Below, one piece after another: positions 25,920 through 35,253 of a stretch of 64,000 nucleotides of DNA (the stretch's first letter is position 1; each line of letters opens with the position of its first letter). Below the pieces are notes generated by a model. It searched no databases. It was not told the origin of the DNA and worked only from the letters and a program-made list of their open reading frames with translations. The position numbers were made by a program, and so were the translations under genes. This DNA comes from DASVBE01 sp963770375 (GTDB lineage Bacteria > Actinomycetota > Actinomycetes > Streptosporangiales > Streptosporangiaceae): assembly GCA_963770375.1 (NCBI GenBank), contig CAVYPM010000009.1, positions 124,001-188,000 of the forward strand. The letters run 5' to 3'.

Positions 25920-27413
25920 TCAGGACGTGCGGCCGAGCTGGTGGTAGGGGCGCACGTCGAAGCGGCCGAGCAGGCGGCGGAACCGCCAGGTGTAGTCGGG
26001 CCACAGGACCGAGTTGCGGCCGTGGGCGTGCAGATACCAGCTGTCGCAGCCGCCGGAGTTCCACACCGTGCGGCTCAGCTTGCCGTCGAGCCAGTGGTTG
26101 TACCGCTCCTGGACGTCCGCCCGCAGGTCAAGAGCCGCGATGCGATGCTCGTCCAGGGCCCTGATCGCCCCCACGATGTACGGTATCTGGGCCTCGGTCA
26201 TGACCAGGAGTGAAGTGTGCCCGATGGCACTGTTCGGGCCATTGATCAGGAAGAGGTTGGGGAACCCGGCGACCGTGGTCGCGAGGAAGGCCTTCGGCCC
26301 GGCCGGGGCCCACACGTCCGCCAGGCGGGTGCCGTCCGCGCCCTGGATGCGGGCCATCACGGGGTTGTCGGTGACCCGGAAGCCGGTGGCCAGGATCAGG
26401 ACGTCGAGCTCGTGGGTACGGCCGGGCGCGGGCCCGGTGACCACGCCGCGGCCGGTCAGCCGCTCGATCGGGTCGGTGACCAGCTCGACCTGCGGCTGGA
26501 GCAGGGCCGGGTAGAAGTCGTTGGACGGGACCAGGCGCTTGCAGCCCGGGGTGTACTGCGGGGTCAGCCGTTTCCGCAGGTCCGGGTCGGGGACCTGGCG
26601 GGCCAGGTGCCGGGCCGCGACCATCCGGACCAGCGCCATCTGGCGCGGGTGCTTCGCCATGCCCGAGGCCAGCAGCTCGCGCTGCCAGTACACGGCGGTG
26701 CGCACCGCGCGCTGGGCGGCGGGAACCCGGCGGTAGACGGCGCGCTCCCAGGACGTGATCGGGCGGTCGGTGTGCGGCAGGATCCAGGCCGGGGTGCGCT
26801 GGAACACCGACAGGCTGGCCACCTGCGGCGCGATCGCGGGCACGATCTGGACCGCGGAGGCGCCGGTGCCGACCACGCCGACCCGCTGGCCGGCCAGCGT
26901 GGCCTGGGGGTCCCAGCGGGCCGAGTGGAACACCTGGCCGCCGAAGTCGGCGAGTCCGGGCAGGCCGGGCACTGCCGGCTCGGCCAGCACGCCGTTCGCC
27001 GAGATCAGCACGTCGGCGCTGAACGGCCCGCGGGCGGTGTCCAGCAGCCAGCGGTTCGCGGCCGGGTCCCAGCGGGCGCCGTGCACCTCGTGGCTGAGCC
27101 GTATGTGGCCGCGGACGCCGAGGCGGTCCGCGGTCCGCCGCAGGTAGGCCAGGATCTCCGGCTGCGCCGAGTAGGTGCGGGTCCATTCCGGGGTGGGCGC
27201 GAAGGACAGCGAGTACAGGTGGCTGGGCACGTCGCAGCGGCAGCCGGGGTAGGTGTTGTCGCGCCAGGTGCCGCCGATGCTGGCGGCGCGCTCGAGGATG
27301 ACGTAGTCGACGCCGGCCTGGCCCAGCGCCGCGCCGACGGCCACACCACCGAACCCGGCCCCGATCACCGCGGCGCGGTAGTGCCGCCGATCATTCATTC
27401 CCGGATAGTGCAT
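25920..27413 (-). CDS. Flavin-containing monooxygenase, Baeyer-Villiger-like
   Basis: 497 residues. FAD-binding Rossmann AAVIGAGFGGVAVGAALGQA near residue 15; SIGGTWRDNTYPGCRCDVPS, the characteristic class B segment; the fingerprint FGGQVFHSARWD, in which the final W-P of the BVMO consensus is W-D; NADPH Rossmann RVGVVGTGASAVQIVPAIAP (~178); and DVLILATGF. It probably oxygenates a ketone or heteroatom substrate with NADPH and O2. ATG 27413 has GGGGAACC upstream; ATG 27398 is the alternative. Divergent from a TetR gene, the usual arrangement for inducible monooxygenases. Confidence 0.87.
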   Translation of the reverse strand: MHYPGMNDRRHYRAAVIGAGFGGVAVGAALGQAGVDYVILERAASIGGTWRDNTYPGCRCDVPSHLYSLSFAPTPEWTRTYSAQPEILAYLRRTADRLGVRGHIRLSHEVHGARWDPAANRWLLDTARGPFSADVLISANGVLAEPAVPGLPGLADFGGQVFHSARWDPQATLAGQRVGVVGTGASAVQIVPAIAPQVASLSVFQRTPAWILPHTDRPITSWERAVYRRVPAAQRAVRTAVYWQRELLASGMAKHPRQMALVRMVAARHLARQVPDPDLRKRLTPQYTPGCKRLVPSNDFYPALLQPQVELVTDPIERLTGRGVVTGPAPGRTHELDVLILATGFRVTDNPVMARIQGADGTRLADVWAPAGPKAFLATTVAGFPNLFLINGPNSAIGHTSLLVMTEAQIPYIVGAIRALDEHRIAALDLRADVQERYNHWLDGKLSRTVWNSGGCDSWYLHAHGRNSVLWPDYTWRFRRLLGRFDVRPYHQLGRTS

Positions 27414-27579
27414 GGGGCGGTTCCCCGGGTCAAGCCGCTCCTGGCGTGTTTGCGGCTTCGCTGCAGGTCAGAGCAATATCACGGGCGGAGCGTGCGTATA
27501 TAGTGCCAACCGGGGAAGATGCTGAGCGGCGGCGGCCGGGGGAGCACCGCAGGCAGCAAGAAATTTGCACTGCCTATGC

Positions 27580-27585
27580 TATAAT
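27580..27585 (+). promoter_or_regulatory. -10 element for the TetR gene
   Basis: A consensus TATAAT preceded by TATGC, 38 bases before the GTG at 27624. Such a perfect hexamer is rare in this GC content. No clear -35 is visible at 16-18 bases, so it may be an extended -10 promoter. It lies in the region shared with the divergent monooxygenase. Confidence 0.5.
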
Positions 27586-27623
27586 TCCCGCGAAATTCCT
27601 GCGGCTCATGGGAAGGGTCTGCT

Positions 27624-28352
27624 GTGTCGATCACTGCGCGGCCCGGCGTCAGCGTCCGGACATCATGGGAACGGCTCGATTCCTTCCTGTCCGTGCTCGG
27701 CAACCAGGATGCGGAGATCCTGCGGGCTGATATCGCCTCGCTCCTGAACGACGCCCGCCCGGCCGACGGCCGGATGGCCAGATCGCACCAGACCCGGCGG
27801 TCCATCGTGGACGCGATGCGCGCCCTGCACTCCGAGGGTGATCTGCGGCCCACCGCCCCGCGGGTGGCAGCCCGCGCCGGGGTGTCGCTGCGCACGGTGT
27901 GGCAGCACTTCGCGGACATGGAGACGCTGCTGCTCGAGGCCGGCCGCCGGGACCTGGAGATCCTGCTCCAGATCGTCAGCCCGATCCCGGCTGACCTGCC
28001 GCTGGCCGAGCGCATCAGCATGCTGGCCGACCAGCGGGCCCGGGTGCACGAGCGGATGACTCCCGGCTGGCGGGCGGCCCGCATCCAGCAGCCGTTCTCC
28101 CCCGAGCTCCGGCGCAGCAAGAAGCGGATGACCGCGCTCGCCCGGGCCGAGCTGGAGGCGGTGTTCGCCGTCGAGTTCGCCAAGCTGCCGGACTCCGAGC
28201 GCAAGGCGCTGGTCGACGCCCTGGAGGGGGTCACGATCTGGGCCTTCTGGGAGTCGCTGCGCACGGACGTGGGGCTGACCCCGCGCGAGTCCAGGGACAC
28301 CGTGGAAGGCCTGGTCGAGGCGCTGTTCACGCAGGCCGGGCTGGCGACCTGA
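27624..28352 (+). CDS. TetR family transcriptional regulator
   Basis: 242 residues. After a ~50-residue N-terminal extension the helix-turn-helix is HQTRRSIVDAMRALHSEGDL, PTAPRVAARAGVSLRTVWQH and FADMETLLLEAGRRD. The C-terminal helical domain (RRSKKRMTALARAELEAVF, VTIWAFWESLRTDVGL) matches TetR regulators. GTG 27624 has GGAAGGG about 7 bases upstream. Divergent from the flavin monooxygenase, its most likely target. Confidence 0.82.
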   Translation: MSITARPGVSVRTSWERLDSFLSVLGNQDAEILRADIASLLNDARPADGRMARSHQTRRSIVDAMRALHSEGDLRPTAPRVAARAGVSLRTVWQHFADMETLLLEAGRRDLEILLQIVSPIPADLPLAERISMLADQRARVHERMTPGWRAARIQQPFSPELRRSKKRMTALARAELEAVFAVEFAKLPDSERKALVDALEGVTIWAFWESLRTDVGLTPRESRDTVEGLVEALFTQAGLAT

Positions 28353-28423
28353 GCTGTCGGGCTGAGCTGTCGGGCTGGCGGCGATATCCCGTCGTAAGCA
28401 GCTGCTCACTTTCGGCTCGATTT

Positions 28424-28441
28424 GCTTGCCTTAAGGCAAGC
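28424..28441. promoter_or_regulatory. Perfect 18-bp palindrome
   Basis: GCTTGCCTTAAGGCAAGC reads the same on both strands without a spacer. It lies 72 bases after the TetR stop and about 200 bases upstream of the sugar ABC operon. With no loop it is more like a dimeric operator than a terminator. The binding protein is unknown. Confidence 0.45.
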
Positions 28442-28586
28442 TGCGGTGGTAGCGATCGATCGCGCTCGCGCGCGGCCGTAATCAATTTGTAATGGTTTAC
28501 TGCCGGGTTTAACTGCTGCTTGACGGACTATTGCGGTACTGATCGCACTATGAAGGCAAAGTCCTGCCTTCGGCCCTCTTCACTTC

Positions 28587-28617
28587 TTGCACACCCAGTG
28601 CTAACGTCACCGTGCAA
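28587..28617 (+). promoter_or_regulatory. LacI-like operator candidate before the sugar ABC operon
   Basis: TTGCAC (28587-28592) and GTGCAA (28612-28617) form an inverted repeat around GTGCTAACGTCAC, whose TAACG core resembles operators of LacI-family sugar regulators. It lies 30 bases upstream of the first ORF of the operon. No LacI gene is adjacent; the nearest is at 59.8 kb. Confidence 0.35.
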
Positions 28618-28646
28618 ACCCCAGAGGAGGTGCCTGAGGAGGGCAG

Positions 28647-28850
28647 ATGACCGACCGTGAGCATTCGTGCCACGGCGGATACAGGCTCGCCCAGCGCTCC
28701 GCCCGGCCGCCCCGCGGCAGGTTAATAGCGGAACCCCAGCTGCTCGGATCGGGCGGCTTGTCCTGGCGAGAGCCGTTGTTCCACCGCAACCCGCTGGGCG
28801 GAAAGGGCTGGAGCCAATCGGGCGATCGCCTCCCAGGAGGACTTCCATGA
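28647..28850 (+). CDS. Possible TTA-containing leader ORF of the sugar ABC operon
   Basis: 67 codons from ATG 28647 with a strong GAGGAGGG site, ending with TGA at 28848-28850, which overlaps the ATG of the binding-protein gene (ATGA). Its composition is basic and unlike a known family. Codon 25 is TTA, the rare leucine codon that in actinomycetes depends on bldA tRNA; the next codon is ATA. It may be a leader peptide whose translation influences the operon, or a chance frame. The ribosome site of the next gene (AGGAGG) lies inside it. Confidence 0.35.
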   Translation: MTDREHSCHGGYRLAQRSARPPRGRLIAEPQLLGSGGLSWREPLFHRNPLGGKGWSQSGDRLPGGLP

Positions 28851-30089
28851 CCCGTCTCGCGGGCCGGCGTGCGCTGCCGGCCACCGCCCTTTCCGCGCTC
28901 ACGCTGGCCCTCGTGGCGCGCGTGCAGCAGCTCCGGCAGCAATGCCGCCCCGTCCGGCTCCGGCGGCTCCAGCTCGGCCGCCCCGGCCGGCCAGCAGGCG
29001 CCGGTCGCTTCCGGCGTCAGCAACCAGGAGTCGGCCGCGCTGACCGCCCTGTACAAGGGCACGCTGCAGCCGCCGTCGTCGGCCTCGCGGCCCGCGGTCA
29101 AGGGCAAGAAGATCGTCATCATCTCGGCCGGCCAGTCGTCGATCAGCTCGTCGATCCCGGTCGACGCGACCGAGCAGGCGGCCAAGGCCATCGGCTGGCA
29201 GGTCAGCGTCTACGACGAGCAGCTCAACCCGGCCAACGCGCCCGGCCTGATGCGCCAGGCGATCAGCTCCGGCGCGGACGGCATCATCATGGACGCCACC
29301 GACTGCCCGACCATCAAGGGCCCGCTGCAGGAGGCCAAGGCCAAGGGCATCCCGGTGCTCGGCATCTACAGCTTCGACTGCAACGACCCCGCGTTCGGCG
29401 GCGGCGGCCAGCCGCTGTTCAGCGGCTACATCAACTACGGGATCAAGGGCAATACGCTCGCCCAGCTCACCCTGGCGGCGGACAAGTTCACCGAGTCCTA
29501 CGGGGCGGCGCAGGCCGACGCGATGATCGCGGCGACCAACGGGCACGCGAAAATCATCTACTTCAACGACCCCGAGTTCGTCGTGCTGCACTACACCGGC
29601 GAGGGCTTCCTCAACGAGATCAAGAACAAGTGCCCGGGCTGCAGCGTGGTGGACAAGGTCAGCTTCACCGGCACCGAGCTCGGCTCCGTGCTCCAGCAGA
29701 AGGCCTCCGCCGCGCTGCTCCAGCACCCCGAGGCCAACGCGATCAAGAGCCCCTACACCGCGGCCAGCATCCTCGGCATCTCCGCGGCGGTCAGCCAGAG
29801 CGGCCGCGCCGGGAACATGTACGTGATGGGCGGCGAGGGCTTCCAGCCCGAGCTCGACCTGCTCCGCGCCCACCAGGGCGTCAGCGCGGTCATGATCGCG
29901 CCGTCCGACTGGACCGGCTGGGCCGCGGTGGACACGATGAACAGCCTGTTCCTGCACAAGGCGCCCGCGTTCTCCGGGCTGGGCTGGGAGCTGGTCGACG
30001 CCACCCACAACCTGCCCGCGACCGGGCCGTTCCTGGGCTCGATCGATTACAAGGCGATCTACGAGAAGGCCTGGGGCGTCGGGCCGTGA
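28847..30089 (+). CDS. Sugar ABC transporter substrate-binding lipoprotein (frameshifted in signal peptide)
   Basis: ATG 28847 follows AGGAGG. The signal peptide MTRLAGRRALPATALSALTL continues LALVA, then one extra base at 28914-28922 breaks the lipobox. The corrected frame gives LVA-ACSSSGSNAAPSGSGG, a normal lipoprotein signal. The mature protein is a type I (RbsB-like) periplasmic-binding fold: KIVIISAGQSSISSS, AIGWQVSVYDEQLNPANAPG, MRQAISSGADGIIMDATDC and IPVLGIYSFDCNDPAF. About 413 residues. First gene of a coupled operon (the GTG of the ATPase overlaps its stop). It should capture a sugar or sugar-like compound outside the membrane; ligand unknown. Confidence 0.82.
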
Positions 30090-31628
30090 CAGCTGTGACC
30101 GAGGGGGACCGGGCCCCGGCTCTGCGGGTCCGGTCCCTCACCAAGGCCTACTCCGGCGTGCTCGCGCTGGACGGCCTTGACCTGGACGTCCGCGCGGGCG
30201 AGGTGCACGCGCTGCTCGGCGGCAACGGCTCGGGCAAGTCCACCGCGATCAAGATCCTGGCCGGCGTGGTGACCGCCGAGCCCGGCGGCGTGATCGAGGC
30301 GGGCGGCCAGCAGGCCCGGTCCGATCAGTGGAGCCCGTCTGCAGGCGCACGCGGCCGGGCTGCGGTTCGTGCACCAGCAGCCGGCCGTGTTCCCGGCGCT
30401 GACCATCGCCGAGAACCTGGCCCTCGGGGCCGGCTTCCCGACCGGCCCCGGCGGCCGGATCCGCTGGTCGGTGCTGCACAAGCGGACCGCCGAGCTGCTC
30501 GCCGAGTACCACATCCCGGCCAGCCCGCGGACCCCGCTGGGCGCGCTGCGCGCGGTCGACCGCAGCCGGGTGGCCATCATCCGCGCGCTGCAGGACCGCG
30601 ACGAGGCGGGCCACGGCGTGCTGGTGCTGGACGAGCCGACGGCCGCACTGCCCGGGCCCGAGGTCGAGCAGCTGCTGGACGCGCTGCGCGCGTACGCCGC
30701 CGCGGGCCAGACGATCATGTACGTCAGCCACCGGCTGGACGAGGCGCTGTCCGTGGCCGACCGGGTCACCGTGCTGCGCGACGGCCGCAAGGTGGCCACG
30801 GTCAGCACGGCCGGGCTGACCGAGAGCGCGCTCATCGAGCTGATCGTGGGCCGCCCGATCGACCGGCTGTTCCCCGAGGTCAGCCAGGACGCGCACGACG
30901 AGGGCGCGCTGAGCCTGCGCGGCGTGCACGGCGGCCCGCTGCACGGCGTGGACCTGTCGGTGCGCAAGGGCGAGGTGCTCGGCATCGCCGGGCTGCTCGG
31001 CAGCGGCCGGTCCGAGCTGCTCCGGATGATCTTCGGTGCCTACCCGATGCTGGCCGGCAGCCTGGCCATCGACGGCCAGCCGTACCGGCCGGCGTCGCCG
31101 TCCGCGGCGATGGACGCGGGCATCGCCTACGTGCCCGAGGACCGGCAGGCCGACGCGCTGTTCCACGCGGCCAGCGTGCGGCACAACCTGTCGGCCGGCC
31201 AGGACGGCCGCTACTTCCGCCAGCTGCTGTTCCGGCACGGCGCCGAGCGCCGGGACTCGGCCGCTTCGATCAGCGAGTTCCTGATCCGGGCCCAGTCGGA
31301 CCGGCAGCCGGTGCAGACCCTGTCCGGCGGCAACCAGCAGAAGGTGGTGCTGGCCCGGTGGCTCCGCCAGCGGCCCCGGCTGCTGCTGCTGGACGAGCCC
31401 ACCCAGGGCGTGGACGTCGCCGCGCGCAGCGAGATCTACCAGCTGGTCCGGCGGGCCACCGCGGCCGGCAGCAGCGTGCTGCTGGTGGCCAGCGAGATGG
31501 AGGAGCTCGCGCACGTCTGCGACCGGGTCGCGGTGCTCAAGGGCGGCCGGATCGCCGCTGTCGTCGAGCAGCCTCTCGACGCCCATCAGCTGACTGATCT
31601 TGTTAACACCTCGGAGGCGGCGGCATGA
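30086..31628 (+). CDS. Sugar ABC transporter ATP-binding protein, two ABC domains (frameshifted as sequenced)
   Basis: GTG 30086 overlaps the binding-protein stop (GTGA). Domain 1 has Walker A LLGGNGSGKSTAIKILAG; at 30333-30342 one extra base must be skipped to continue LQAHAAGLRFVHQQPAVFP. Its signature is degenerate (ALRAVDRSRVAIIRAL in place of LSGGQ) but Walker B is VLVLDEPTAALPG. Domain 2 has GLLGSGRSELLRM instead of a canonical Walker A, a full signature LSGGNQQKVVLARWL and LLLLDEPTQGVD. This asymmetry is usual for RbsA/XylG/MglA-type ATPases. About 513 residues. The ATG of the permease overlaps its stop. Confidence 0.83.
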
Positions 31629-32763
31629 CCCCGGACACCACCGATTCCGGCGCGGCGCTCAGCGTGCCCGCCGCGGAGCAGGCGCCGGGCGCAGCTCCCG
31701 CCGGGCCGGCCGAGGCGACGGGCAGCGGTGCGGCCGCGGCCCGGCTGCGGCCGCGCGGCCCGGGCCCGGGGCCGTCGTGCTGCGGCTGTTCCAGAAGTAC
31801 TCGCTGGTCGTGCTGCTCGGCCTGTCGGTCGCGATCTACGGGATCTTCGGCAAGAACCCGGCGATCTTCCTCGGCGCCGCCGACATCAGGAACATCCTGT
31901 CCAGCCAGGCCGTGCTGGTCGTGCTGACGCTCGGCCTGATCATCCCGATGACCTCCGGCAGCCTGGACCTGTCGATCGGCAACATCGCCGGGCTCTGCTC
32001 GGTGGCCACCGCCGCGTTCTACGCCCACGCGCACGTCCCGCTGCTGGTCGGGATCGTCCTGGGCATCCTGGTCGGGGCGGTCTTCGGGCTGGTCAACGGG
32101 CTGCTCGTGGTGCTGCTCCGGGTCGACTCGTTCATCATCACGCTCGGCACCGCATCGGCCATCTTCGGCCTGGTCATCTGGTACACGGGTGGCCAGTCGA
32201 TCGTGCTCGGCATCCCGCAGGCGCTGCTCACCTTCGGCGGCGGCAACTTCCTCGGCGTGCCGGACAGCGTGTACGTGGTCGCCGGGTTCGCGCTGCTCGC
32301 CTGGTACCTGCTGGAGCAGACCCCGTACGGGCGGAGCCTGCACGCGGTGGGCTCCAGCAAGGCGGCCGCCCGGCTGGTCGGCATCCGGGTCGAGCGCTCC
32401 GTGTTCGTGGCTTTCATCCTGTCCGGCGCCTCGGCCGGCCTGGCCGGGGTGCTGCTGCTGGCCAGCAGCGGGGCCGGCAACCCGCAGATCGGCCAGAGCT
32501 TCACGCTAACGGCGGTGGCCGCGGCCTTCCTCGGCGCGGCGTCGTTCAAGGTTGGCCAGCTCAACGTGCTCGGCTCGATCGTCGCCATCCTGTTCCTCGC
32601 CGTCAACATCACCGGGCTGACCTTCCTGGGCGTCCAGGACTGGATCAATCAGCTGTTCACCGGCGCGGCGCTGATCGTCGCCATCGCCTTCTCCACCGCA
32701 CTGCACCGTGAGCGCAAGCACCGCGCCCGCCCCGCCCCGCAGGAACCGGCCAGCCGGCCGTAG
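31625..32763 (+). CDS. Sugar ABC transporter permease, RbsC/AraH type (frameshifted near N-terminus)
   Basis: ATG 31625 overlaps the ATPase stop (ATGA). The first ~48 codons encode a Pro/Ala-rich cytoplasmic lead. At the GGGG run 31768-31771 one base seems missing; the following frame reads VVLRLFQKYSLVVLLGLSVA and about nine membrane helices, including LTLGLIIPMTSGSLDLSIGN (the family signature GxxDLSVG), LRVDSFIITLGTASAIFGLV and QTPYGRSLHAVGSSKAAARL. A GTG at 31777 would give an intact but shorter protein. Forms the membrane channel of the operon. Confidence 0.83.
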
Positions 32764-32805
32764 CTGCCCGCCGCGTTTCCCGCCCCTACGACAAGGACCT
32801 TCGCC

Positions 32806-35196
32806 ATGAGCGCACCGAGATTCACCCGGCGCTGGGGCACCGTCATGCTGACCGGCATGATGCTGCCGGGCGCCGCCTTCCTCCTCCTGCCCGGCGCGGC
32901 CGGAGCCGCCCAGGCCGACACCAGCCCTGCCCCCAGCACGGTGCAGGCCACGATCGGCGCGGGCGGCGACGTGAAATCCGCGATCGTCATCGCCAGCAAC
33001 GGCTCGATCAACAGCTTCGGCGACAAGATGCCGCTGACCATGTCGATCACCAGCTCAGTGGCGGGCGGCTCACGGACCACCAGCTACCACATCGAGAACA
33101 CCACCGGCCATCAGCAGACGGTCCACTGGACCCTGCCGGACGGGACGAAGAAGAGCGCGCAGGTCAGCATCCAGCTGCCGCTGGTCGCCCAGCTCGTGAT
33201 CAGCCTGCCCGCCAGCGCGACGCTGGTCACCGCGCCCGGCGCCGCGGTGACCACGAACTCCAACCGCAGCCACACGCTGGTCTACAACATGGTGCTGTCC
33301 AGCCCGCTGGGCGCCCCGGTGCAGGACGTCTCGTTCACCGCGTCCGGCTCCGGCGCACCGACCGCGACCCTGCACGCCGCGCTGGTCTCGCCGACCACCG
33401 GCCCCGGGCTGTCCGCGGCCGCCGCGGACGCGAACCAGAACGTCGCCCAGACCGGGTCGTGGACCGCGGAGGCCTCCGCCGCCAACACCGGCCTCGGCCA
33501 GCTGAAGACCGGCGTCGGCTCGCTGGTCACCGGCCTGCAGCAGCTCGCCACCGGGGCCGGCCAGCTGGCCGGCGGCCTGGGCCCGGCGCTGACCGGCGCC
33601 AAGGCCCTGAACGCGGGCGCGCACCAGGCCAAGGACGGCGCGCAGGCGCTGTCCGGCGGGATCAACCAGATCCACGTGGGCCAGGTCAGCCTGACCGGCG
33701 GCCTGCGCACGATCCACTCCGGTCAGCAGAGCCTGACCGGCGGCCTGCGCACGATCCACTCCGGTCAGCAGGGCCTGACCGGCGGGATCAAGAAGATCCA
33801 CGACGGCCAGTCGACCCTGACCGGCGGCCTGCAGACCATCCACTCCGGGCAGCAGGACCTGACCAGCGGCCTGAGCTCGATCCACTCCGGGCAGCAGGAC
33901 CTGACCAGCGGCCTGGACACCCTGCACTCCGGCCAGGCGACCCTGACCAGCGGCCTGGACTCGCTGCACTCCGGGCAGGAGGCCCTGACCGGCGGCCTGG
34001 GTGACCTGAACTCCGGCCTGCAGTCGCTCGTGGCGGGGCTGGAGCAGCTCAACGCCGGCGAGCAGTCGCTGTCCGGCGGGCTCGGGCAGCTGCAGGGCGG
34101 CATCAGCCAGCTGAACAGCGGGCTGCCCGGCGCGGTGTCCGGCGCGGAGCAGCTGAAGGGCGCCGTGGACCAGCTGGTCGCGGCCGCGGACGGCACCCCG
34201 CTGCAGGGCCCGCTGGAGGGCGTCTCCGGGGGTCTTGCCAACCTGATCGGCGGTCTGCAGGCCGCGGCGGGCGGGGCCGCCGCGCTGAACTCCGGCATCG
34301 GCAGTGCGGTGTCCGGGCAGCAGGCCCTGGCGGCCGGCGCGTCCAAGGCCCTGGCCGGTGCGCAGGCGCTGTCCGGCGGTGCCTCGCAGGCGCTGTCCGG
34401 CTCGCAGGCGCTGACCGCGGGCTCAGCTTCGGCGCTGTCCGGGTCGCAGCAGCTGACCGCCGGCTCAGCTTCGGCGCTGTCCGGCTCGCAGGCGCTGACC
34501 GCCGGCTCGGCGACGGCGCTGTCCGGGTCGCAGCAGCTGACCGCCGGCTCGGCCACCGCGGTGGCGGGCTCGCAGCAGCTGACCGACGGGTCGGCGACGG
34601 CGCTGTCCGGGTCCCAGCAGCTGACCGACGGGTCGGCCTCCGCGCTGTCCGGCTCGGAGAAGCTGACCACGGGCACGGGGCAGGCGCTGACCGGGTCGCA
34701 GAAGCTGGCCGTCGGGTCCGGGCAGGCGTTCGTCGGCAGCCGCCGGCTGGTGTCCGGCCTCGGCCTGATCGCCGCGGGTGAGCAGCAGACCGTCGACGGG
34801 CTGCCGGCCGCCATTTCCGGCGCGCAGCAGATCGCCGGCGGCCTGGTGCAGGCGCTGCAGGGCAGCAAGCAGGTGCACACCGGCATCGGCCAGGTCAAGA
34901 AGGGCGCGGTTGCCCCGCTGAGCAAGCAGATCAAGGGGTCGGCGAGCACCTCGCTGCAGCAGATCGCGATCCTCACCGCGGGCACCGACGAGCTCGCTAC
35001 GGCGCCGGGCGGGGCGGGGCGGACCTACGTCCTCACCCAGTCGCCGAACGCGCTCAAGCTGGCCTCGAACATCGAGCCCGCGGGCTCGTCCAGTTCGGGC
35101 ACCAGCCGGCTGATCTTCGGCGCCGGGGCGGGCCTGATGGTCCTGCTCGTCGGCATCGGGGTCGGCATCGCGGTTGGCCGCCGCCGGGTGGCCTGA
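32806..35196 (+). CDS. Exported, C-terminally anchored protein with 14-residue repeats
   Basis: 796 residues. An N-terminal signal peptide (VMLTGMMLPGAAFLLLPGAA, cleavage near AQA) and a ~200-residue beta-rich region (TTSYHIENTTGHQQTVHWTL) precede two blocks of 14-residue repeats. Block A (~residues 290-430) follows xLTGGLxxIHSGQQ about ten times; block B (~525-660) follows ALSGSQxLTAGSAx about nine times. Both have the G-x-x-x-L spacing seen in YhgE/Pip-type and ESX-related surface proteins, suggesting a long helical rod. One C-terminal membrane helix (LIFGAGAGLMVLLVGIGVGI) ends in GRRRVA. AAGGA precedes the ATG, 43 bases after the sugar permease. Likely an envelope-anchored stalk; function unknown. 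Confidence 0.7.
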   Translation: MSAPRFTRRWGTVMLTGMMLPGAAFLLLPGAAGAAQADTSPAPSTVQATIGAGGDVKSAIVIASNGSINSFGDKMPLTMSITSSVAGGSRTTSYHIENTTGHQQTVHWTLPDGTKKSAQVSIQLPLVAQLVISLPASATLVTAPGAAVTTNSNRSHTLVYNMVLSSPLGAPVQDVSFTASGSGAPTATLHAALVSPTTGPGLSAAAADANQNVAQTGSWTAEASAANTGLGQLKTGVGSLVTGLQQLATGAGQLAGGLGPALTGAKALNAGAHQAKDGAQALSGGINQIHVGQVSLTGGLRTIHSGQQSLTGGLRTIHSGQQGLTGGIKKIHDGQSTLTGGLQTIHSGQQDLTSGLSSIHSGQQDLTSGLDTLHSGQATLTSGLDSLHSGQEALTGGLGDLNSGLQSLVAGLEQLNAGEQSLSGGLGQLQGGISQLNSGLPGAVSGAEQLKGAVDQLVAAADGTPLQGPLEGVSGGLANLIGGLQAAAGGAAALNSGIGSAVSGQQALAAGASKALAGAQALSGGASQALSGSQALTAGSASALSGSQQLTAGSASALSGSQALTAGSATALSGSQQLTAGSATAVAGSQQLTDGSATALSGSQQLTDGSASALSGSEKLTTGTGQALTGSQKLAVGSGQAFVGSRRLVSGLGLIAAGEQQTVDGLPAAISGAQQIAGGLVQALQGSKQVHTGIGQVKKGAVAPLSKQIKGSASTSLQQIAILTAGTDELATAPGGAGRTYVLTQSPNALKLASNIEPAGSSSSGTSRLIFGAGAGLMVLLVGIGVGIAVGRRRVA

Positions 35197-35210
35197 CCGC
35201 CTGGAGCGGG

Positions 35211-35246
35211 CGGCGGCGCCGGGGTCCTGGGACCCCGGCGCCGCCG
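35211..35246. terminator. 17-bp bidirectional terminator
   Basis: CGGCGGCGCCGGGGTCC (35211-35227) pairs perfectly with 35230-35246 around a 2-base centre, followed by TCTTGTTT. It sits between the convergent repeat-protein and CPBP genes. Confidence 0.8.
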
Positions 35247-35253
35247 TCTTGTT

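Noticed and set aside
28667..31597. Single 976-codon frame across the sugar operon
   Set aside because: It is a chain of out-of-frame pieces joined by indels; the real binding protein and ATPase are recognisable in the corrected frames.
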